Part shown: positions 6,846-11,698 of the stretch, one piece after another
How the letters are laid out: each line of letters opens with the position of its first letter
Numbering within the stretch: position 1 is the stretch's first letter
Assembly (NCBI GenBank): GCA_018399935.1
Contig: JAGYNP010000039.1
Span: 1 to 11,698, forward strand
Length of the DNA: 11,698 bases
From: Candidatus Moraniibacteriota bacterium
GTDB taxonomy: Bacteria; Patescibacteriota; Minisyncoccia; Moranbacterales; DUUL01
Direction: 5' to 3'
Notes under the pieces: generated by a model
Seen by the model: only the letters and a program-made list of their open reading frames with translations
Database searches by the model: none
Told to the model about the DNA's origin: nothing
Position numbers and translations under genes: made by a program

Positions 6846-6870
6846 ATTCCAAACAATTATCAAGCACCAA
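6829..6870. repeat. Direct repeat CAAGCACCAA, two copies 32 nt apart
   Basis: CAAGCACCAA occurs at 6829-6838 and 6861-6870 in repetitive intergenic text (also cacaaattccaaacaatt between). From memory, CPR genomes often carry intergenic text of this style; I cannot verify the family from one window. Confidence 0.5.
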
Positions 6871-6993
6871 TTTTTAAAATTCAAAACTTGAGTTTGAAAA
6901 ATTTGGATTTTAGATTTTGGATTTATTTATTATTTGAAATTTAGCTTAAGAAATTAAGATCACAGGGATCTCTTATTTGAGCAAAGTTCGAGG

Positions 6994-7047
6994 AAAAACC
7001 GAGCAACGAACGAAGTTTACTAATATTGTAAATGAAGTGAGTCGCGG
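6994..7047 (-). terminator. Possible rplA terminator in a relatively GC-rich island
   Basis: On the minus strand CCGCGAC (7041-7047) can pair with GTTG-CT-CGG (6999-7007, 2-nt bulge), followed by TTTTT (6994-6998). An inner tttac/gtaaa stem (7016-7020/7028-7032) helps, but the middle is mismatched. It lies 36 nt after the rplA stop. The rest of 6871-7082 has no gene that I can support. Confidence 0.35.
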
Positions 7048-7082
7048 AGGTTTTGACAAAGAAATTTGCCAAATAAAAATTT

Positions 7083-7760
7083 CTAGGATTTGATTTTAAT
7101 TCCTGGGGTCATAGTGGCGGTTAGTGAAATATTCTTAACAAAAGTTTTTTTAACCGCTTCTGGTTTATTGGCTTGTAAAACTTTTTTAAATTCTTCGAAA
7201 TTTTCTTTTAAGGCTTTTTTATCAAAAGATCTTTTTCCAATAGCCAAATGTATATTAGACCCTTTGTCATTTTTAAAGGTTGCTTTTCCTTTTTTAATTT
7301 CTTTAACCATTTTATCTACTTGAGGATTGACAGTTTGAGATTTGACATTTGGCATCAAACCTCTTGGTCCAAGAATTTTAGCAATTTTAGCCAATTTTGG
7401 CATCATATCAGGGCTAGCCACTGCCACATCAACATCAATAGCTTTTTTGCTAGCTATCTCAGCAATCAATTCCTCTCCTCCTACCAAATCAGCTCCAGCT
7501 TTCTTAACTGCTTCTTGATTATTTTCAGTAAAAGCCACTATTTTAACTTCTTTTCCATTTCCATGAGGAAGACTAACAGTAGCTCTGATTTGTTGATCGG
7601 TTTTTTTAGGATCTATTTCAGTTTTTACATGAACCTCAATAGTTTCATCAAATTTAGCTTTTGGAAATTTTTCCAAAATATCCAAAGCTTCTTCAATGGA
7701 ATAAGCCTGATCTTTTTCAAAAGCCTCAATAGCTTTTTTGTAATTCTTACTTTTTTTCAT
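7083..7760 (-). CDS. rplA: 50S ribosomal protein L1
   Basis: L1 forms the mobile stalk at the E site of the large subunit and in many organisms represses its own mRNA. The length of 225 residues is typical. Seen: TDQQIRATVSLPHGNGK (54-70), VVGGEEL-like DLVGGEELIAEI, ASPDMMPKLAKIAKILGPRGLMPN (115-138, the hallmark GPRGLMPN), FKNDKGSNIHLAIGK (162-176) and the C-terminal MTPGIKIK. ATG 7758-7760 opens the family N-terminus (KKSKNYKKAIE). Unusual: it is not next to rplK or rplJ-rplL; an aldolase gene lies upstream and rpmG downstream. A good promoter and a structured leader of about 100 nt precede it, including a hairpin resembling the 23S L1 site, suggesting feedback control. Confidence 0.97.
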   Translation of the reverse strand: MKKSKNYKKAIEAFEKDQAYSIEEALDILEKFPKAKFDETIEVHVKTEIDPKKTDQQIRATVSLPHGNGKEVKIVAFTENNQEAVKKAGADLVGGEELIAEIASKKAIDVDVAVASPDMMPKLAKIAKILGPRGLMPNVKSQTVNPQVDKMVKEIKKGKATFKNDKGSNIHLAIGKRSFDKKALKENFEEFKKVLQANKPEAVKKTFVKNISLTATMTPGIKIKS

Positions 7761-7779
7761 TTTAACTTAAATTTTAAAA

Positions 7780-7800
7780 TTGATTATTTATAATAATCAA
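7780..7800. repeat. 9-bp perfect AT hairpin in the rplA leader
   Basis: ttgattatt (7780-7788) and aataatcaa (7792-7800) pair across a 3-nt loop, 20 nt before the rplA ATG. On the minus strand TTTT follows it. It could be an attenuator or mRNA-stability hairpin, or an operator-like palindrome. Confidence 0.5.
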
Positions 7801-7811
7801 AAATAAAAACT

Positions 7812-7849
7812 TTGTGGTAATAGTGACACTGACTAAATATCTCCCACAA
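7812..7849 (-). promoter_or_regulatory. Candidate L1-binding leader element of rplA mRNA
   Basis: On the minus strand UUGUGG (7849-7844) pairs with CCACAA (7817-7812). The helix is followed by GAG on the 5' side and preceded by UUA on the 3' side, giving GUGGGAG ... UACCAC. As I recall it, the L1 site in bacterial 23S rRNA reads GGUGGGAG ... GAAAUACCACC, so both flanks match. An inner UAGU/ACUA stem closes the loop. The 3' GAAA of the rRNA is not present. A T-rich tract (minus strand GTTTTTATTTTTG) follows, so the hairpin might also act as a terminator or attenuator. Confidence 0.5.
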
Positions 7850-7867
7850 TTATCTTTAATAAGACTA

Positions 7868-7896
7868 ATTCTAGCTTAATTAATGCTTTCGGTCAA
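7868..7896 (-). promoter_or_regulatory. Promoter of rplA
   Basis: On the minus strand there is TTGACC (7891-7896), a 17-nt spacer and TAGAAT (7868-7873): five of six consensus bases in each box. It would give a leader of about 100 nt. This is the best sigma70-like promoter in the window. Confidence 0.65.
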
Positions 7897-8105
7897 GAAA
7901 AGAATTAGAAAATAATTTTTAATTTTATAATTTAAATTCTTTTTTAAATACTATTTCCTTAAATATTTTCTCAATCACAATTATAATCGAACTATAAATT
8001 ATCCCAGTTTTATTTCAAAAATTAAAATTAAAAATTTTTATCTTTTTCAATTCTCATAAAATCAAGTTTTAAATATATCTTAAAATTTTCCAACCAACAA
8101 AAAAT
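7897..8105. other. AT-rich intergenic stretch between the rplA promoter and fba
   Basis: About 209 nt of mostly A/T runs with no gene, no convincing hairpin terminator for the upstream aldolase gene, and no recognisable RNA. Together with the rplA leader it makes a 345-nt gap. Confidence 0.5.
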
Positions 8106-8960
8106 CTATTTTTTAAGATCAAACATTTTTATTTTTCTCTCAATAGCCTTTTGAGCATCTTCTCGAGCTACTTTTAAAATTTTTCTAGAATCACTAACTT
8201 CGCAATGACTTCCTCCTGTTATTTTGCAAATTGCTCCACAAAAAGCTACTCTGGTATCAGTATCTATATTAAAAGCACAAATACCCCTTTCAATAGCCTT
8301 AACAACTCTTCCATTAACCCAATCAGAAGCCCCATGTAAAATTAACGGAGTATCTGGTAAAAGACTTTTTATTTTTTCCAGTCTCTTCCAATCTGGTTCA
8401 TTTTTTTCTCTAAAAAATCCATGCGCATTACCAATTGCTACTGCCAAGGCATCTATTCCAGTTTTTTCAACCATCATTTTAGACTCTTCAGGATCAGTCA
8501 TTACATCCTCCCAATCAATATCCAAACTTTCTCTACCTAAATAAGGAACTTTTCCTAATTCAGCTTGAACTGCTACTCCTTTAGGATGAGCATAATCAAC
8601 TACCTTTTTAGTAATTTCAATATTTTCCTCCAAAGACATTCTTGAAGCATCAATCATAACAGAATCTACGCCCAAATCAATAGCCTTAATAATATCATGT
8701 AAACTATGACCATGATCTAAATGAAAACCAATTTGAGTATTTTTTCCTAATTTTTCAATATTACTTTTAACTAAATCCCCTATAGTATCAAAACTATAAT
8801 CTATAGTTGAAACTGTAGTTTGAACAATACAGGGAGTTCTTAATTTATCTGCAGCCATAACAATAGCCTGAGTAATTTCCATGTTAGAAGTATTAAAAGC
8901 ACCAACTGCTTTTTTATTTTTCATGCAATTTTTAAGAATTTCCAAAGTTTTACTTTTCAT
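8106..8960 (-). CDS. fba: Class II (zinc) fructose-bisphosphate aldolase family protein
   Basis: These enzymes cleave fructose-1,6-bisphosphate (or tagatose-bisphosphate in relatives) to DHAP and an aldehyde. The 284 residues fit the short class II group. Seen: HLDHG (80-84) with catalytic D82 and zinc ligand H83; SVMIDAS (100-106); VQAELG (131-136) with E134; GNAHGFF (177-183) with zinc ligand H180; LILHGASD (206-213) with zinc ligand H209; and FNIDTDTRVAF (230-240), which binds the substrate phosphate and carbonyl end. The C-terminal SRKILKVAREDAQKAIERKIKMF matches the usual DPRK...ar tail. Odd: residue 213 is Asp where Gly is usual (HGGSG/HGASG). Substrate (fructose, tagatose or other) cannot be fixed from sequence alone; the tpiA neighbour upstream favours glycolysis. 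ATG 8958-8960 fits; no Shine-Dalgarno. Confidence 0.9.
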   Translation of the reverse strand: MKSKTLEILKNCMKNKKAVGAFNTSNMEITQAIVMAADKLRTPCIVQTTVSTIDYSFDTIGDLVKSNIEKLGKNTQIGFHLDHGHSLHDIIKAIDLGVDSVMIDASRMSLEENIEITKKVVDYAHPKGVAVQAELGKVPYLGRESLDIDWEDVMTDPEESKMMVEKTGIDALAVAIGNAHGFFREKNEPDWKRLEKIKSLLPDTPLILHGASDWVNGRVVKAIERGICAFNIDTDTRVAFCGAICKITGGSHCEVSDSRKILKVAREDAQKAIERKIKMFDLKK

Positions 8961-8995
8961 AAATTATTTTAAATTATTTTTTAAATTTTATTTTT

Positions 8996-9024
8996 ATTAT
9001 ATACTAAAAAATAACAACAGTCCA
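8996..9024 (-). promoter_or_regulatory. Candidate promoter of fba
   Basis: On the minus strand there is TGGACT (9019-9024), a 17-nt spacer and a perfect TATAAT (8996-9001), giving a leader of about 29 nt. The -35 box matches four of six positions. Confidence 0.5.
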
Positions 9025-9125
9025 TTCTTTATTTTCTTATTAATATTAGTTAATCAGAAACTATAAAAATAACTCCAATAAAACCAAAGACCTTGCAAAT
9101 TAATCCTAATCAATAAGTTAACTAA

Positions 9126-9908
9126 TCAATTTTCCTCAAATTCCTGAACTATTTTAAAGAAATCGTAAGGCTTAACACTAGCACTTCCAATCAAAGCTCC
9201 TCCCATCCCCGATTCCAAACAAATTTCTTTAACATTATAAGGATCAACACTACCTCCATAAATAATTTTTACTCTTTCGACAATATTTTTACCATATTTT
9301 TCCACTAAAAATTTTTTAATCAAAAGCCTAGCTTCCATTATGTCATTAGAAGTTGGTATTTTATCTGGATTATTAGAACTAATTGCCCAAACAGGCTCAT
9401 AACACAAAATAGTTTTTTCTATATTTCCTCGACCAACATTAACTAATATTTCTTTTAATTGTTTTAAAATAACCTGCATTGTTAAATCAGCCTTCTTTTC
9501 TTCCACATTTTCTCCGATACAAATTATCGGCATCATTCTGTTTTTCAAAACTCTTTCTACTTTTTTAGCTATTTCTGAATTTTGTTCATTGAAATATTTT
9601 CTTCTTTCACTATGTCCTAAAATTACATATCCAGCTCCAATTGATTTTAACATTTTAGCACTAACCTCTCCAGTATAAGCCCCCTCATCTTCCCAAAAAC
9701 AATTCTGAACTCCAAGAGAAAATTTCTCTCTTTCAATTAAATTTTCAAATTGAAATAAAAATGGTGTAGGTGGACACAAAATTATTTCAGTTTTTTTTGC
9801 AGAAAAGTTTTTAGTAGACTTTTTGAAATTTCTTATCCAGTTTTCAATTTCTAATTTATTAGCTAATTTCATCTTAAAATTAGCAACAACTAAATTCTTT
9901 TTATTCAT
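9126..9908 (-). CDS. tpiA: Triose-phosphate isomerase
   Basis: TPI interconverts DHAP and glyceraldehyde-3-phosphate, the products of the aldolase encoded next door. The 260 residues form one TIM barrel. Seen: VVANFKM (7-13) with N10 and K12; GVQNCFWEDEGAYTGEVS (66-83); VILGHSERRKYF (95-106) with catalytic H99; CIGE (130-133); CYEPVWAI (169-176) with catalytic E171; IIYGGSVDPYN (215-225) and GGALIGSASVKP (236-247) for the phosphate. Odd: lid loop 6 reads AISSNNPDKIP in place of the classic AIGTGKTAT; I believe variants of this kind occur in candidate phyla. ATG 9906-9908; no Shine-Dalgarno. It is 165 nt upstream of the aldolase gene on the same strand, with a separate promoter for the latter. 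Confidence 0.97.
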   Translation of the reverse strand: MNKKNLVVANFKMKLANKLEIENWIRNFKKSTKNFSAKKTEIILCPPTPFLFQFENLIEREKFSLGVQNCFWEDEGAYTGEVSAKMLKSIGAGYVILGHSERRKYFNEQNSEIAKKVERVLKNRMMPIICIGENVEEKKADLTMQVILKQLKEILVNVGRGNIEKTILCYEPVWAISSNNPDKIPTSNDIMEARLLIKKFLVEKYGKNIVERVKIIYGGSVDPYNVKEICLESGMGGALIGSASVKPYDFFKIVQEFEEN

Positions 9909-9987
9909 ATTTTTATCTTAAATAAGAAAAATACCTAAACTTACAATTTATTTAAACTTTTAAAAAAATCCTAAATCCTAAACTCTA

Positions 9988-10050
9988 ATTTCTATTTAAA
10001 TAAATCTAAAATTATTTTTTTAAATTCAAGTTTTAAATTTAAATAGAAAT
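9988..10050. repeat. 14-bp perfect inverted repeat across the end of the COG2426-type gene
   Basis: atttctatttaaat (9988-10001) and atttaaatagaaat (10037-10050) are exact complements with a 35-nt loop. The right arm includes the last codons and stop of the membrane protein gene. It could form a 3'-end hairpin protecting or ending that mRNA, but has no GC core. The rest of 9909-9987 holds only AT-rich text (aatcctaaatcc) and the tpiA leader. Confidence 0.5.
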
Positions 10051-10536
10051 CATTCCCAATGTTAATAATGTCACTATAATTCCTGCTATTAAAATCCCAC
10101 TAAAAATTATTCCAATAGCTTTAATTTTCTTTACTCCAAATAAAAAAGCAGCCAAGGCTCCAGTCCAACCCCCTGTTACAGGAAGTGGAATAGCTACTAA
10201 AAAAAATAAACCCCAATCTCCATATTTTTTAATTTTATCATTAGCTTTTTTTGTAGTTCTTTGAAAAAGCCAATCAAAAAATTTATCCCAAAATCTAAAA
10301 TTAGCTCTTAACCAATTAGAAATTTTTTCAAGAAAAAATACCCAAAAAATAACTGGGATAATATTTCCCAAAACCGACCAAAAATAAGCCTCAATAATTG
10401 TCATTTTATAAACACCAATTGCTACTGGAATTGACCCCCTCAATTCAAAAATTGGAGTCATGCTAATAATTATCACTGAAATTTGTGACGGAACACCCCG
10501 AAGCATCTCCACAACCTGATTTACATCAATTATCAT
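10039..10536 (-). CDS. Small multi-spanning membrane protein, COG2426 / putative small multidrug exporter family
   Basis: A 165-residue, largely hydrophobic protein with about four membrane segments (near 17-41, 48-70, 107-133 and 138-162) and a basic amphipathic stretch between (71-105). The motifs PIFELRGSIPVAIG (28-41), GNIIPV (58-62 region) and YGDWGLFFLVAIPLPVTGGWTGALAA (105-130) are the family signature as I know it (PF06695, Sm_multidrug_ex). The exporter label comes from database naming; transport of drugs is not established and the real substrate is unknown. ATG 10534-10536 is chosen. Another ATG at 10540 is out of frame (ATG GAT GAT AAT TGA, a four-codon ORF that overlaps the start), which could affect initiation. 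It has neighbours on both sides with separate signals. Confidence 0.85.
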   Translation of the reverse strand: MIIDVNQVVEMLRGVPSQISVIIISMTPIFELRGSIPVAIGVYKMTIIEAYFWSVLGNIIPVIFWVFFLEKISNWLRANFRFWDKFFDWLFQRTTKKANDKIKKYGDWGLFFLVAIPLPVTGGWTGALAAFLFGVKKIKAIGIIFSGILIAGIIVTLLTLGMISI

Positions 10537-10563
10537 CCATAAAAGTTAATTAATTAATTGGCA

Positions 10564-10592
10564 ATTTAAAATTTACTTTAAAACCCCCTCAA
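10564..10592 (-). promoter_or_regulatory. Possible promoter of the COG2426-type gene
   Basis: On the minus strand there is TTGAGG (10587-10592), 17 nt, then TTAAAT (10564-10569). It lies downstream of the galT terminator. The boxes are moderate and the spacer starts with a G run, which is unusual in this AT-rich DNA. Confidence 0.3.
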
Positions 10593-10624
10593 TCCCACTT
10601 CTTCCTCTTTGATAAATAAATTAG

Positions 10625-10652
10625 AAAAAAGGAAGATTTGCTAATAAATCTT
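10625..10652 (-). terminator. Intrinsic terminator after galT
   Basis: On the minus strand AAGATTT (10652-10646) pairs with AAATCTT (10639-10633) across a 6-nt loop (ATTAGC). CC and then TTTTTT (10630-10625) follow. It lies 62 nt after the galT stop. Confidence 0.6.
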
Positions 10653-10713
10653 TTGCTATATTAAGCTCGGAAATTGAATAAAAAATCAAAACAACTCCAA
10701 GAAATGTCAAAAA

Positions 10714-11697
10714 TTAAACTTTTCTCAAAGCCTCTGAGGCTTTTTCTGGTTCAATGGCCGAAATTTCAATCCCTGTTGAAAGTTCAAAACCTGCCCAAAT
10801 AGAAGTTTTTGGTAGAATCTCTACGTGCCAATGAAAATAAGGATAGTCCTTTCCATCACAAGGAGAAGTATGTAAATAAAAATTATAATCAGGACTATTT
10901 AAAACTTCATTTAATTTCCTAATAGCCTCATTCAAAGCCTCACCAGCTTGAATTTTATCTTCAGTCTCCATTCTTTCAAAGTAAGGTTGATGTTCTTTTG
11001 GCATTACCCACATTTCAAAAGCACTTCTAGAAGCAAAAGGACATACAACGATAAACTTATCATTTTCAAAAACAATTCTCTTTTTTTCCTCTTTTTCCCA
11101 TTCAATTATATCACAAAAAACACAGTTTTTATTGGATTTAAAATATCTTTCTGCTCCATCTAATTCTAAATTAATGTAAGGAGAAACAACTGGAACAGCT
11201 ACTAATTGAGAATGAGGATGAAAAATAGAAGCTCCAGCGTTTCTACCTTGATTATGAAAAATTTCAATATAACGAACTGATTTTTTATTCATCAAATCTA
11301 AATAACGAGTCTGAAAAGCATCTAAAATTTCAGCTACTTTTAAATTATCCATCATTCCAATTCTTTCAAAATGATCCCTAGTAACAATTACTTCATGATA
11401 ACCAACACCATCCATCCAAAAATAAGGTCCTTCTTCTTGATATTGTATTTTTCCTCCAGTTGGTCTAGAAAAAGCTGGGTATTTATTAGGAAAAACTCTC
11501 AAACTCCAATCTCCATCACTAGTATTATAAATTAAAACATCTTTTTTTTGTTTTGATTCCTCTGGATCACAAAATAAACAATACTCTTGACTACTATTAT
11601 CACTATTATCAGCTTTAATTCTAAAATCATTTGGTTTTTTACCTCGACTATTGGCAATAACAACCCAATCTCCACTAATTAGATCCTGTCTCAATTC
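10714..11697 (-). CDS. galT: Galactose-1-phosphate uridylyltransferase family protein, N-terminal end outside window
   Basis: GalT swaps UMP between UDP-glucose and galactose-1-phosphate (Leloir pathway); some relatives act on other sugar phosphates or are ADP-glucose phosphorylases, so the sugar is not certain. The frame is open to the right edge. The visible start reads E-L-R-Q-D-L-I-S-G-D-W, the standard N-terminus, so only a few residues are missing; TTG 11694-11692 is an internal Leu rather than the start. Numbering from that Leu: C39/C42 (YCLFC), FHNQGRNAGASIFHPHSQ with the catalytic HPH at 159-161, a second CxxC at 191-194 (NCVFCD), and FHWHVEI (287-292) in the second HIT-like half. 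The ending AGFELSTGIEISAIEPEKASEALR is typical. Two CxxC pairs are usual for the prokaryotic COG1085 group as I know it. Its promoter is outside the window; a hairpin terminator follows. Confidence 0.92.
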   Translation of the reverse strand, partial: ELRQDLISGDWVVIANSRGKKPNDFRIKADNSDNSSQEYCLFCDPEESKQKKDVLIYNTSDGDWSLRVFPNKYPAFSRPTGGKIQYQEEGPYFWMDGVGYHEVIVTRDHFERIGMMDNLKVAEILDAFQTRYLDLMNKKSVRYIEIFHNQGRNAGASIFHPHSQLVAVPVVSPYINLELDGAERYFKSNKNCVFCDIIEWEKEEKKRIVFENDKFIVVCPFASRSAFEMWVMPKEHQPYFERMETEDKIQAGEALNEAIRKLNEVLNSPDYNFYLHTSPCDGKDYPYFHWHVEILPKTSIWAGFELSTGIEISAIEPEKASEALRKV

Positions 11698-11698
11698 A

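Noticed and set aside
6784..6870. Longer start for L33
   Set aside because: The added 29 residues come from the repeat and promoter; L33 normally begins near MSQDTLIKLQC.
6975..7050. tRNA-like gttcgag near 6987
   Set aside because: No acceptor stem, anticodon arm or 3' end could be placed on either strand.
7248..7793. Plus-strand frame of 181 codons over rplA
   Set aside because: Antisense shadow of L1; Ser/Phe-rich from reversed Lys/Glu codons.
9045..9126. Inverted pair attagttaa/ttaactaat around the fba promoter region
   Set aside because: Nine AT-only base pairs with a 64-nt loop; likely by chance in this composition.

Overview
The base composition (very AT-rich), the short AT-only leaders without Shine-Dalgarno sequences, the compact housekeeping genes and the protein styles (RNase HII, PheS/PheT, L1, L33, TPI, class II aldolase, GalT-type transferase) suggest a small-genome bacterium, most likely of the Candidate Phyla Radiation / Patescibacteria. 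This is an inference from style; no marker in the window settles the lineage.

Layout. The left 2 kb (plus strand) is accessory and partly decayed. It holds the 3' end of a clan GH-A-like glycoside hydrolase, then the remains of an alpha/beta-hydrolase (esterase-like) domain or gene broken by several frame changes, a deletion and stops (about 708-1238), then an intact small membrane-anchored cysteine-rich protein (1316-1981). A gene-poor stretch (1982-2269) between convergent genes contains nested inverted repeats that could fold into a three-way junction.

From 2270 to the right edge all genes are on the minus strand, so transcription runs from right to left: galT-type nucleotidyltransferase (cut by the right edge), a COG2426-type small multi-spanning membrane protein, tpiA, fba-like class II aldolase, rplA, rpmG, pheS, pheT, rnhB. 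The set joins sugar-phosphate metabolism (Gal-1-P uridylyl transfer, FBP aldolase, triose-phosphate isomerase) with translation (L1, L33, both Phe-tRNA synthetase subunits) and DNA maintenance (RNase HII). Most genes are spaced by 100-350 nt of AT-rich DNA with their own plausible sigma70-like promoters. Only pheS-pheT (20 nt apart) is a clear operon.

Main points of interest: (1) the leader of the stand-alone rplA carries a hairpin whose helix and flanking loop bases resemble the L1-binding site of 23S rRNA, a candidate L1 autoregulatory element; (2) the multi-frameshift hydrolase relic at the left edge; (3) a related intergenic motif upstream of both rpmG and rnhB that in the rpmG case includes a good promoter; (4) a perfect 22-bp hairpin terminator between rpmG and pheS; (5) an in-frame 12-bp triplication in pheT; (6) the structured convergent intergenic region at 2100-2210. 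I saw no CRISPR array, tRNA, rRNA, insertion sequence or clear novel defence or mobile system.
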